Assembly: GCF_019925205.1 (NCBI RefSeq)
Contig: NC_083567.1
Coordinates: forward strand, 9,672,001-9,736,000
Source: Metopolophium dirhodum
Taxonomy: Eukaryota > Arthropoda > Insecta > Hemiptera > Aphididae
Direction: 5' to 3'
DNA: 64,000 bases
The first letter of the stretch is position 1. Every line of letters begins with the position of its first letter. Shown one piece after another: positions 25,133-39,322 of the stretch. A program made the position numbers and the translations under genes. Under the pieces are notes generated by a model. That model saw nothing but the letters and a program-made list of their open reading frames with translations, had not been told where the DNA came from and searched no databases.

Positions 25133-28100
25133 ATGAATTTTCAAGTCAATACAAAATATTCAACTAGAGTTACAATACTAAAAAAAAAATTCAAGAAGGG
25201 TGTTGGCGCCCGCAGGCAAATGCATTTTAGGAAACTAAAAAAAAAATTTGAAAAATTTAACTTTAGGTATACACATTACAAAGTACAAACTAAAATGTCC
25301 GGAATCTTAAACAGAAAAAACTATTCCAAATATTTAGTTCATTAAAGAATGATTATTCATAGGGCACCAAGTTATCAATTTTCAAGTCAATACAAAATAT
25401 TCAACTAGAGTTACATGACTAAAAAAAAAAATTGAGGGAGGGTGTTGGCGCCTACAGGCAAATGCATTTTAGAAAACAAAAAAAAAATTTGAAAAAAATT
25501 TTACAGAAGAAAAATACATTTCAAAGTTCAAACTAAAATGCCCAGAATATTAAACAAAAAAAACTATTTAAAATATTTATTTCATTAAACAAGGATTATT
25601 CAAGAGGTACCAGATTGTCAATGTTTAAAAAATTTGGCTAGAGGTTAAATCATAATAAAAAATTGAAGGAGGGTGTTGGCGCCCGCAGGCAAATGCATTT
25701 TAGGAAACCAAAAAAAAATGTTGAAAAAATTTAACCGTAGGAATACACATTACAAAGCACAAACTAAAATGCCCAGAATATTAAACAAAAAAAACTATAT
25801 AAAATATTTATTTCATTAAACAAGGATTATTCAAGAGGTACCAGATTGTCAATGTTTAAAAAATTTGGCTAGAGGTTAAATCATAATAAAAAATTGAAGG
25901 AGGGTGTTGGCGCCCGCAGGCAAATGCATTTTAGGAGACCAAAAAAAAATTTTGAAAAAATTTAACCGTAGGAATACACATTACAAAGCACAAACTAAAA
26001 TGCCCAGAATCTTAAACAGAAAAAACTATTCCAAATATTTAGTTCATTAAAGAATGATTATTCATAGGGCACCCGATAGTCAATGTTTCAAAAGTTTGGC
26101 TAGAGTTAACATCATAAAAAAAAAATTAAAAGGGTGTTGGCGCCCGCAGGCAAATGCATTTTAGGAAACAAAAAAAAATTTTGAAAAATTTAACTGTAGG
26201 AATACACATTACAAAGTACAAACTAAAATGCCCAGAATCTTAAACAAAAAAAACCATTTACAATATTTAGTTCATTAATGATAAGGATTATTCAAGGATA
26301 CTCGATAGTAAATGTTTAAAAAATTTGGCTAGAGGTTAAATCATAAAATAAAAATTGAAGGAGGGGGTTGGCGCCCGCAGGCAAATGCATTTTAGAAAAC
26401 AAAAAAAAAAAAATTTGGAAATATTTTACAAAAGAAAAATACATTTCAAAGTTCAAACTAAAATGCCCAGAATATTAAACAGAAAAAACTATTCCAAATA
26501 TTTAGTTCATTAAAGAATGATTATTCATAGGGCACCAAGTTATGAATTTTCAAGTCAATAAAAAATATTCAACTAGAGTTACAATACTATAAAAAAAATT
26601 GAAGGAGGGTGTTGGCGCCCGCAGGCAAATGCATTTTAGTAAACCAAAAAAAAATTTTGAAAAAATTTAACCGTAGGAATACACATTACAAAGTACAAAC
26701 TAAAATGCCCAGATTCTTAAACAAAAAAACCTATTTAAAATATTTAGTTCATTAATGATAAGGATTATTCAAGGGTACCCGATTGTCAATGTTTAAAAAT
26801 TTGGCTAGAGGTAAAATCATAAAAAAAAAATTGAAGGAGGGTGTTGGCGCCCGCAGCCAAATGCATTTTAGGAAACTAAAAAAAAAATTTTGAAAAAATT
26901 TAACTGTAGGAATACACATGACAAAGCACAAACTAAAATGCCCAGAATCTTAAACAGGAAAAACTATTCCAAATATTTAGTTCATTAAAGAATGATTATT
27001 CATAGGGCACCAAGTTATGAATTTTCAAGTCAATAAAAAATATTCAACTAGAGTTACAATACTAAAAAAAAAATTGAAGGAGGGTGTTGGCGCCCGCAGG
27101 CAAATGCATTTTAGTAAACCAAAAAAAAATTTTGAAAAAATTTAACCGTAGGAATACACATTACAAAGCACAAACTAAAATGCCCAGAATATTAAACAAA
27201 AAAAACTATATAAAATATTTATTTCATTAAACAAGGATTATTCAAGAGGTACCAGATTGTCAATGTTTAAAAAATTTGGCTAGAGGTTAAATCATAATAA
27301 AAAATTGAAGGAGGGTGTTGGCGCCCGCTGCATTTTAGGAGACCAAAAAAAAAATTTTGAAAAAATTTAACCGTAGGAATACACATTACAAAGCACAAAC
27401 TAAAATGCCCAGAATCTTAAACAGAAAAAACTATTCCAAATATTTAGTTCATTAAAGAATGATTATTCATAGGGCACCCGATAGTCAATGTTTCAAAAGT
27501 TTGGCTAGAGTTAACATCATAAAAAAAAAATTAAAAGGGTGTTGGCGCCCGCAGGCAAATGCATTTTAGGAAAACAAAAAAAAAATTTGAAAAATTTAAC
27601 TGTAGGAATACACATTACAAAGTACAAACTAAAATGCCCAGAATCTTAAACAAAAAAAACCATTTACAATATTTAGTTCATTAATGATAAGGATTATTCA
27701 AGGGTACCCGATTGTCAATGTTTAAAAATTTGGCTAGAGGTAAAATCATAAAAAAAAAATTGAAGGAGGGTGTTGGCGCCCGCAGCCAAATGCATTTTAG
27801 GAAACTAAAAAAAAAATTTGAAAAATTTAACTGTAGGAATACACATGACAAAGCACAAACTAAAATGCCCAGAATCTTAAACAGGAAAAACTATTCCAAA
27901 TATTTAGTTCATTAAAGAATGATTATTCATAGGGCACCAAGTTATCAATTTTTAAGTCAATACAAAATATTCAACTAGAGTTACATTACTAAAAAAAAAA
28001 AATTGAAGGAGGGTGTTGGCGCCCGCAGGCAAATACATTTTAGGAAACCAAAAAAAAATTTTGAAAAAATTTAACTGTAGGAATACACATGACAAAGCAC

Positions 28101-28913
28101 AAACTAAAATGCCCAGAATCTTAAACAGGAAAAACTATTCCAAATATTTAGTTCATTAAAGAATGATTATTCATAGGGCACCAAGTTATCAATTTTTAAG
28201 TCCAATACAAAATATTCAACTAGAGTTACATTACTAAAAAAAAAAAATTGAAGGAGGGTGTTGGCGCCCGCAGGCAAATGCATTTTAGTAAACCAAAAAA
28301 AAATTTTGAAAAAATTTAACCGTAGGAATACACATTACAAAGTACAAACTAAAATGCCCAGATTCCTTAAACAAAAAAACCTATTTAAATTATTTAGTTC
28401 ATTAATGATAAGGATTATTCAAGGGTACCCGATTGTCAATGTTTAAAAATTTGGGCTAGAGGTAAAAATCATAAAAAAAAAATTGAAGGGAGGGTGTTGG
28501 CGCCCGCAGCCCAAATGCATTTTAGGAAACTAAAAAAAAAATTTTGAAAAAATTTAACTGTAGGAATACACATGACAAAGCACAAACTAAAATGCCCAGA
28601 ATCTTAAACAGGAAAAACTATTCCAAATATTTAGTTCATTAAAGAATGATTATTCATAGGGCACCAAGTTATCAATTTTTAAGTCAATACAAAATATTCA
28701 ACTAGAGTTACATTACTAAAAAAAAAAATTGAAGGAGGGTGTTGGCGCCCGCAGGCAAATACATTTTAGGAAACCAAAAAAAAATTTTGAAAAAATTTAA
28801 CTGTAGGAATACACATGACAAAGCACAAACTAAAATGCCCAGAATCTTAAACAGAAAAAACTATTCCAAATATTTAGTTCATTAAAGAATGATTATTCAT
28901 AGGGCACCAAGTT
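25133..28913 (-). repeat. Higher-order repeat block 1 (3.78 kb)
   Basis: Bounded by the landmark ATGAATTTTCAAGTCAATAC followed by the GAAGAAGGG or AAGAAGGG variant core. The same diagnostic monomer recurs 3781 bp later at 28914. This block has private features: an 8-bp loss in one core near 27328 and the homopolymer insertions at 28200-28510. Confidence 0.85.
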
Positions 28914-31900
28914 ATGAATTTTCAAGTCAATACAAAATATTCAACTAGAGTTACAATACTAAAAAAAAAATTGAAGAAGGGTGTTGGCGCCCGCAGGCAA
29001 ATGCATTTTAGGAAACTAAAAAAAAAATTTGAAAAATTTAACTTTAGGTATACACATTACAAAGTACAAACTAAAATGTCCGGAATCTTAAACAGAAAAA
29101 ACTATTCCAAATATTTAGTTCATTAAAGAATGATTATTCATAGGGCACCAAGTTATCAATTTTCAAGTCAATACAAAATATTCAACTAGAGTTACATGAC
29201 TAAAAAAAAAAATTGAGGGAGGGTGTTGGCGCCTACAGGCAAATGCATTTTAGAAAACAAAAAAAAAATTTGAAAAAAATTTTACAGAAGAAAAATACAT
29301 TTCAAAGTTCAAACTAAAATGCCCAGAATATTAAACAAAAAAAACTATTTAAAATATTTATTTCATTAAACAAGGATTATTCAAGAGGTACCAGATTGTC
29401 AATGTTTAAAAAATTTGGCTAGAGGTTAAATCATAATAAAAAATTGAAGGAGGGTGTTGGCGCCCGCAGGCAAATGCATTTTAGGAAACCAAAAAAAAAT
29501 GTTGAAAAAATTTAACCGTAGGAATACACATTACAAAGCACAAACTAAAATGCCCAGAATATTAAACAAAAAAAACTATATAAAATATTTATTTCATTAA
29601 ACAAGGATTATTAAAGAGGTACCAGATTGTCAATGTTTAAAAAATTTGGCTAGAGGTTAAATCATAATAAAAAATTGAAGGAGGGTGTTGGCGCCCGCAG
29701 GCAAATGCATTTTAGGAGACCAAAAAAAAATTTTGAAAAAATTTAACCGTAGGAATACACATTACAAAGCACAAACTAAAATGCCCAGAATCTTAAACAG
29801 AAAAAACTATTCCAAATATTTAGTTCATTAAAGAATGATTATTCATAGGGCACCCGATAGTCAATGTTTCAAAAGTTTGGCTAGAGTTAACATCATAAAA
29901 AAAAAATTAAAAGGGTGTTGGCGCCCGCAGGCAAATGCATTTTAGGAAACAAAAAAAAATTTTGAAAAATTTAACTGTAGGAATACACATTACAAAGTAC
30001 AAACTAAAATGCCCAGAATCTTAAACAAAAAAAACCATTTACAATATTTAGTTCATTAATGATAAGGATTATTCAAGGATACTCGATAGTAAATGTTTAA
30101 AAAATTTGGCTAGAGGTTAAATCATAAAATAAAAATTGAAGGAGGGGGTTGGCGCCCGCAGGCAAATGCATTTTAGAAAACAAAAAAAAAAAATTTGGAA
30201 ATATTTTACAAAAGAAAAATACATTTCAAAGTTCAAACTAAAATGCCCAGAATATTAAACAGAAAAAACTATTCCAAATATTTAGTTCATTAAAGAATGA
30301 TTATTCATAGGGCACCAAGTTATGAATTTTCAAGTCAATAAAAAATATTCAACTAGAGTTACAATACTATAAAAAAAATTGAAGGAGGGTGTTGGCGCCC
30401 GCAGGCAAATGCATTTTAGTAAACCAAAAAAAAATTTTGAAAAAATTTAACCGTAGGAATACACATTACAAAGTACAAACTAAAATGCCCAGATTCTTAA
30501 ACAAAAAAACCTATTTAAAATATTTAGTTCATTAATGATAAGGATTATTCAAGGGTACCCGATTGTCAATGTTTAAAAATTTGGCTAGAGGTAAAATCAT
30601 AAAAAAAAAATTGAAGGAGGGTGTTGGCGCCCGCAGCCAAATGCATTTTAGGAAACTAAAAAAAAAATTTTGAAAAAATTTAACTGTAGGAATACACATG
30701 ACAAAGCACAAACTAAAATGCCCAGAATCTTAAACAGGAAAAACTATTCCAAATATTTAGTTCATTAAAGAATGATTATTCATAGGGCACCAAGTTATGA
30801 ATTTTCAAGTCAATAAAAAATATTCAACTAGAGTTACAATACTAAAAAAAAAATTGAAGGAGGGTGTTGGCGCCCGCAGGCAAATGCATTTTAGTAAACC
30901 AAAAAAAAATTTTGAAAAAATTTAACCGTAGGAATACACATTACAAAGCACAAACTAAAATGCCCAGAATATTAAACAAAAAAAACTATATAAAATATTT
31001 ATTTCATTAAACAAGGATTATTCAAGAGGTACCAGATTGTCAATGTTTAAAAAATTTGGCTAGAGGTTAAATCATAATAAAAAATTGAAGGAGGGTGTTG
31101 GCGCCCGCAGGCAAATGCATTTTAGGAGACCAAAAAAAAATTTTGAAAAAATTTAACCGTAGGAATACACATTACAAAGCACAAACTAAAATGCCCAGAA
31201 TCTTAAACAGAAAAAACTATTCCAAATATTTAGTTCATTAAAGAATGATTATTCATAGGGCACCCGATAGTCAATGTTTCAAAAGTTTGGCTAGAGTTAA
31301 CATCATAAAAAAAAAATTAAAAGGGTGTTGGCGCCCGCAGGCAAATGCATTTTAGGAAACAAAAAAAAATTTTGAAAAATTTAACTGTAGGAATACACAT
31401 TACAAAGTACAAACTAAAATGCCCAGAATCTTAAACAAAAAAAAACCATTTACAATATTTAGTTCATTAATGATAAGGATTATTCAAGGGTACCCGATTG
31501 TCAATGTTTAAAAATTTGGCTAGAGGTAAAATCATAAAAAAAAAATTGAAGGAGGGTGTTGGCGCCCGCAGCCAAATGCATTTTAGGAAACTAAAAAAAA
31601 AATTTTGAAAAAATTTAACTGTAGGAATACACATGACAAAGCACAAACTAAAATGCCCAGAATCTTAAACAGGAAAAACTATTCCAAATATTTAGTTCAT
31701 TAAAGAATGATTATTCATAGGGCACCAAGTTATCAATTTTTAAGTCAATACAAAATATTCAACTAGAGTTACATTACTAAAAAAAAAAATTGAAGGAGGG
31801 TGTTGGCGCCCGCAGGCAAATACATTTTAGGAAACCAAAAAAAAATTTTGAAAAAATTTAACTGTAGGAATACACATGACAAAGCACAAACTAAAATGCC

Positions 31901-34900
31901 CAGAATCTTAAACAGGAAAAACTATTCCAAATATTTAGTTCATTAAAGAATGATTATTCATAGGGCACCAAGTTATCAATTTTTAAGTCAATACAAAATA
32001 TTCAACTAGAGTTACATTACTAAAAAAAAAAATTGAAGGAGGGTGTTGGCGCCCGCAGGCAAATGCATTTTAGTAAACCAAAAAAAAATTTTGAAAAAAT
32101 TTAACCGTAGGAATACACATTACAAAGTACAAACTAAAATGCCCAGATTCTTAAACAAAAAAACCTATTTAAAATATTTAGTTCATTAATGATAAGGATT
32201 ATTCAAGGGTACCCGATTGTCAATGTTTAAAAATTTGGCTAGAGGTAAAATCATAAAAAAAAAATTGAAGGAGGGTGTTGGCGCCCGCAGCCAAATGCAT
32301 TTTAGGAAACTAAAAAAAAAATTTTGAAAAAATTTAACTGTAGGAATACACATGACAAAGCACAAACTAAAATGCCCAGAATCTTAAACAGGAAAAACTA
32401 TTCCAAATATTTAGTTCATTAAAGAATGATTATTCATAGGGCACCAAGTTATCAATTTTTAAGTCAATACAAAATATTCAACTAGAGTTACATTACTAAA
32501 AAAAAAAATTGAAGGAGGGTGTTGGCGCCCGCAGGCAAATACATTTTAGGAAACCAAAAAAAAATTTTGAAAAAATTTAACTGTAGGAATACACATGACA
32601 AAGCACAAACTAAAATGCCCAGAATCTTAAACAGAAAAAACTATTCCAAATATTTAGTTCATTAAAGAATGATTATTCATAGGGCACCAAGTTATGAATT
32701 TTCAAGTCAATACAAAATATTCAACTAGAGTTACAATACTAAAAAAAAAATTGAAGAAGGGTGTTGGCGCCCGCAGGCAAATGCATTTTAGGAAACTAAA
32801 AAAAAAATTTGAAAAATTTAACTTTAGGTATACACATTACAAAGTACAAACTAAAATGTCCGGAATCTTAAACAGAAAAAACTATTCCAAATATTTAGTT
32901 CATTAAAGAATGATTATTCATAGGGCACCAAGTTATCAATTTTCAAGTCAATACAAAATATTCAACTAGAGTTACATGACTAAAAAAAAAAATTGAGGGA
33001 GGGTGTTGGCGCCTACAGGCAAATGCATTTTAGAAAACAAAAAAAAAATTTGAAAAAAATTTTACAGAAGAAAAATACATTTCAAAGTTCAAACTAAAAT
33101 GCCCAGAATATTAAACAAAAAAAACTATTTAAAATATTTATTTCATTAAACAAGGATTATTCAAGAGGTACCAGATTGTCAATGTTTAAAAAATTTGGCT
33201 AGAGGTTAAATCATAATAAAAAATTGAAGGAGGGTGTTGGCGCCCGCAGGCAAATGCATTTTAGGAAACCAAAAAAAAATGTTGAAAAAATTTAACCGTA
33301 GGAATACACATTACAAAGCACAAACTAAAATGCCCAGAATATTAAACAAAAAAAACTATATAAAATATTTATTTCATTAAACAAGGATTATTAAAGAGGT
33401 ACCAGATTGTCAATGTTTAAAAAATTTGGCTAGAGGTTAAATCATAATAAAAAATTGAAGGAGGGTGTTGGCGCCCGCAGGCAAATGCATTTTAGGAGAC
33501 CAAAAAAAAATTTTGAAAAAATTTAACCGTAGGAATACACATTACAAAGCACAAACTAAAATGCCCAGAATCTTAAACAGAAAAAACTATTCCAAATATT
33601 TAGTTCATTAAAGAATGATTATTCATAGGGCACCCGATAGTCAATGTTTCAAAAGTTTGGCTAGAGTTAACATCATAAAAAAAAAATTAAAAGGGTGTTG
33701 GCGCCCGCAGGCAAATGCATTTTAGGAAACAAAAAAAAATTTTGAAAAATTTAACTGTAGGAATACACATTACAAAGTACAAACTAAAATGCCCAGAATC
33801 TTAAACAAAAAAAACCATTTACAATATTTAGTTCATTAATGATAAGGATTATTCAAGGATACTCGATAGTAAATGTTTAAAAAATTTGGCTAGAGGTTAA
33901 ATCATAAAATAAAAATTGAAGGAGGGGGTTGGCGCCCGCAGGCAAATGCATTTTAGAAAACAAAAAAAAAAAATTTGGAAATATTTTACAAAAGAAAAAT
34001 ACATTTCAAAGTTCAAACTAAAATGCCCAGAATATTAAACAGAAAAAACTATTCCAAATATTTAGTTCATTAAAGAATGATTATTCATAGGGCACCAAGT
34101 TATGAATTTTCAAGTCAATAAAAAATATTCAACTAGAGTTACAATACTATAAAAAAAATTGAAGGAGGGTGTTGGCGCCCGCAGGCAAATGCATTTTAGT
34201 AAACCAAAAAAAAATTTTGAAAAAATTTAACTGTAGGAATACACATGACAAAGCACAAACTAAAATGCCCAGAATCTTAAACAGGAAAAACTATTCCAAA
34301 TATTTAGTTCATTAAAGAATGATTATTCATAGGGCACCAAGTTATGAATTTTCAAGTCAATAAAAAATATTCAACTAGAGTTACAATACTAAAAAAAAAA
34401 TTGAAGGAGGGTGTTGGCGCCCGCAGGCAAATGCATTTTAGTAAACCAAAAAAAAATTTTGAAAAAATTTAACCGTAGGAATACACATTACAAAGTACAA
34501 ACTAAAATGCCCAGATTCTTAAACAAAAAAACCTATTTAAAATATTTAGTTCATTAATGATAAGGATTATTCAAGGGTACCCGATTGTCAATGTTTAAAA
34601 ATTTGGCTACAGGTAAAATCATAAAAAAAAAATTGAAGAAGGGTGTTGCCGCCCGCAGGCAAATGCATTTTAGGAAACTAAAAAAAAAATTTGAAAAATT
34701 TAACTTTAGGTATACACATTACAAAGTACAAACTAAAATGTCCAGAATCTTAAACAGAAAAAACTATTCCAAATATTTAGTTCATTAAAGAATGATTATT
34801 CAAAGGGCACCAAGTTATCAATTTTCAAGTCAATACAAAATATTCAACTAGAGTTACATTACTAAAAAAAAAAATTGAGGGAGGGTGTTGGCGCCTGCAG

Positions 34901-37900
34901 GCAAATGCATTTTAGAAAACAAAAAAAAATTTGGAAAAAATTTTACAGAAGAAAAATACATTTCAAAGTTCAAACTAAAATGCCCAGAATATTTAACAAA
35001 AAAAACTATTTAAAATATTTATTTCATTAAACAAGGATTATTCAAGAGGTACCAGATTGTCAATGTTTAAAAAATTTGGCTAGAGGTTAAATCATAATAA
35101 AAAATTGAAGGAGGGTGTTGGCGCCCGCAGGCAAATGCATTTTAGGAAACCAAAAAAAAATGTTGAAAAAATTTAACCGTAGGAATACACATTACAAAGC
35201 ACAAACTAAAATGCCCAGAATCTTAAACAGAAAAAACTATTCCAAATATTTAGTTCATTAAAGAATGATTATTCAAGGGTACCCGATTGTCAATGTTTAA
35301 AAATTTGGCTAGAGGTAAAATCATAAAAAAAAAATTGAAGGAGGGTGTTGGCGCCCGCAGCCAAATGCATTTTAGGAAACTAAAAAAAAAATTTTGAAAA
35401 AATTTAACTGTAGGAATACACATGACAAAGCACAAACTAAAATGCCCAGAATCTTAAACAGGAAAAACTATTCCAAATATTTAGTTCATTAAAGAATGAT
35501 TATTCATAGGGCACCAAGTTATCAATTTTTAAGTCAATACAAAATATTCAACTAGAGTTACATTACTAAAAAAAAAAATTGAAGGAGGGTGTTGGCGCCC
35601 GCAGGCAAATACATTTTAGGAAACCAAAAAAAAATTTTGAAAAAATTTAACTGTAGGAATACACATGACAAAGCACAAACTAAAATGCCCAGAATCTTAA
35701 ACAGAAAAAACTATTCCAAATATTTAGTTCATTAAAGAATGATTATTCATAGGGCACCAAGTTATGAATTTTCAAGTCAATACAAAATATTCAACTAGAG
35801 TTACAATACTAAAAAAAAAATTGAAGAAGGGTGTTGGCGCCCGCAGGCAAATGCATTTTAGGAAACTAAAAAAAAAATTTGAAAAATTTAACTTTAGGTA
35901 TACACATTACAAAGTACAAACTAAAATGTCCGGAATCTTAAACAGAAAAAACTATTCCAAATATTTAGTTCATTAAAGAATGATTATTCATAGGGCACCA
36001 AGTTATCAATTTTCAAGTCAATACAAAATATTCAACTAGAGTTACATGACTAAAAAAAAAAATTGAGGGAGGGTGTTGGCGCCTACAGGCAAATGCATTT
36101 TAGAAAACAAAAAAAAAATTTGAAAAAAATTTTACAGAAGAAAAATACATTTCAAAGTTCAAACTAAAATGCCCAGAATATTAAACAAAAAAAACTATTT
36201 AAAATATTTATTTCATTAAACAAGGATTATTCAAGAGGTACCAGATTGTCAATGTTTAAAAAATTTGGCTAGAGTTAACATCATAAAAAAAAAATTAAAA
36301 GGGTGTTGGCGCCCGCAGGCAAATGCATTTTAGGAAACAAAAAAAAATTTTGAAAAATTTAACTGTAGGAATACACATTACAAAGTACAAACTAAAATGC
36401 CCAGAATCTTAAACAAAAAAAACCATTTACAATATTTAGTTCATTAATGATAAGGATTATTCAAGGATACTCGATAGTAAATGTTTAAAAAATTTGGCTA
36501 GAGGTTAAATCATAAAATAAAAATTGAAGGAGGGGGTTGGCGCCCGCAGGCAAATGCATTTTAGAAAACAAAAAAAAAAAATTTGGAAATATTTTACAAA
36601 AGAAAAATACATTTCAAAGTTCAAACTAAAATGCCCAGAATATTAAACAGAAAAAACTATTCCAAATATTTAGTTCATTAAAGAATGATTATTCATAGGG
36701 CACCAAGTTATGAATTTTCAAGTCAATAAAAAATATTCAACTAGAGTTACAATACTATAAAAAAAATTGAAGGAGGGTGTTGGCGCCCGCAGGCAAATGC
36801 ATTTTAGTAAACCAAAAAAAAATTTTGAAAAAATTTAACCGTAGGAATACACATTACAAAGTACAAACTAAAATGCCCAGATTCTTAAACAAAAAAACCT
36901 ATTTAAAATATTTAGTTCATTAATGATAAGGATTATTCAAGGGTACCCGATTGTCAATGTTTAAAAATTTGGCTAGAGGTAAAATCATAAAAAAAAAATT
37001 GAAGGAGGGTGTTGGCGCCCGCAGCCAAATGCATTTTAGGAAACTAAAAAAAAAATTTTGAAAAAATTTAACTGTAGGAATACACATGACAAAGCACAAA
37101 CTAAAATGCCCAGAATCTTAAACAGGAAAAACTATTCCAAATATTTAGTTCATTAAAGAATGATTATTCATAGGGCACCAAGTTATGAATTTTCAAGTCA
37201 ATAAAAAATATTCAACTAGAGTTACAATACTAAAAAAAAAATTGAAGGAGGGTGTTGGCGCCCGCAGGCAAATGCATTTTAGTAAACCAAAAAAAAATTT
37301 TGAAAAAATTTAACTGTAGGAATACACATGACAAAGCACAAACTAAAATGCCCAGAATCTTAAACAGGAAAAACTATTCCAAATATTTAGTTCATTAAAG
37401 AATGATTATTCATAGGGCACCAAGTTATGAATTTTCAAGTCAATAAAAAATATTCAACTAGAGTTACAATACTAAAAAAAAAATTGAAGGAGGGTGTTGG
37501 CGCCCGCAGGCAAATGCATTTTAGTAAACCAAAAAAAAATTTTGAAAAAATTTAACCGTAGGAATACACATTACAAAGCACAAACTAAAATGCCCAGAAT
37601 ATTAAACAAAAAAAACTATATAAAATATTTATTTCATTAAACAAGGATTATTCAAGAGGTACCAGATTGTCAATGTTTAAAAAATTTGGCTAGAGGTTAA
37701 ATCATAATAAAAAATTGAAGGAGGGTGTTGGCGCCCGCAGGCAAATGCATTTTAGGAGACCAAAAAAAAATTTTGAAAAAATTTAACCGTAGGAATACAC
37801 ATTACAAAGCACAAACTAAAATGCCCAGAATCTTAAACAGAAAAAACTATTCCAAATATTTAGTTCATTAAAGAATGATTATTCATAGGGCACCCGATAG

Positions 37901-39322
37901 TCAATGTTTCAAAAGTTTGGCTAGAGTTAACATCATAAAAAAAAAATTAAAAGGGTGTTGGCGCCCGCAGGCAAATGCATTTTAGGAAACAAAAAAAAAT
38001 TTTGAAAAATTTAACTGTAGGAATACACATTACAAAGTACAAACTAAAATGCCCAGAATCTTAAACAAAAAAAACCATTTACAATATTTAGTTCATTAAT
38101 GATAAGGATTATTCAAGGGTACCCGATTGTCAATGTTTAAAAATTTGGCTAGAGGTAAAATCATAAAAAAAAAATTGAAGGAGGGTGTTGGCGCCCGCAG
38201 CCAAATGCATTTTAGGAAACTAAAAAAAAAATTTTGAAAAAATTTAACTGTAGGAATACACATGACAAAGCACAAACTAAAATGCCCAGAATCTTAAACA
38301 GGAAAAACTATTCCAAATATTTAGTTCATTAAAGAATGATTATTCATAGGGCACCAAGTTATCAATTTTTAAGTCAATACAAAATATTCAACTAGAGTTA
38401 CATTACTAAAAAAAAAAATTGAAGGAGGGTGTTGGCGCCCGCAGGCAAATACATTTTAGGAAACCAAAAAAAAATTTTGAAAAAATTTAACTGTAGGAAT
38501 ACACATGACAAAGCACAAACTAAAATGCCCAGAATCTTAAACAGGAAAAACTATTCCAAATATTTAGTTCATTAAAGAATGATTATTCATAGGGCACCAA
38601 GTTATCAATTTTTAAGTCAATACAAAATATTCAACTAGAGTTACATTACTAAAAAAAAAAATTGAAGGAGGGTGTTGGCGCCCGCAGGCAAATGCATTTT
38701 AGTAAACCAAAAAAAAATTTTGAAAAAATTTAACCGTAGGAATACACATTACAAAGTACAAACTAAAATGCCCAGATTCTTAAACAAAAAAACCTATTTA
38801 AAATATTTAGTTCATTAATGATAAGGATTATTCAAGGGTACCCGATTGTCAATGTTTAAAAATTTGGCTAGAGGTAAAATCATAAAAAAAAAATTGAAGG
38901 AGGGTGTTGGCGCCCGCAGCCAAATGCATTTTAGGAAACTAAAAAAAAAATTTTGAAAAAATTTAACTGTAGGAATACACATGACAAAGCACAAACTAAA
39001 ATGCCCAGAATCTTAAACAGGAAAAACTATTCCAAATATTTAGTTCATTAAAGAATGATTATTCATAGGGCACCAAGTTATCAATTTTTAAGTCAATACA
39101 AAATATTCAACTAGAGTTACATTACTAAAAAAAAAAATTGAAGGAGGGTGTTGGCGCCCGCAGGCAAATACATTTTAGGAAACCAAAAAAAAATTTTGAA
39201 AAAATTTAACTGTAGGAATACACATGACAAAGCACAAACTAAAATGCCCAGAATCTTAAACAGAAAAAACTATTCCAAATATTTAGTTCATTAAAGAATG
39301 ATTATTCATAGGGCACCAAGTT
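28914..39322 (-). repeat. 10.41-kb super-repeat, copy 1 (3780 + 3070 + 3559 bp)
   Basis: The diagnostic monomer (ATGAATTTTCAAGTCAATAC then TTTAGGTATACACATTACAA and ATGTCCGGAATCTT) starts at 28914, 32694, 35764 and 39323. The second and third blocks are shortened versions of the 3.78-kb unit. A rare monomer with GGCTACAGGT and GTTGCCGCCC occurs once here, at 34585. Confidence 0.88.
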
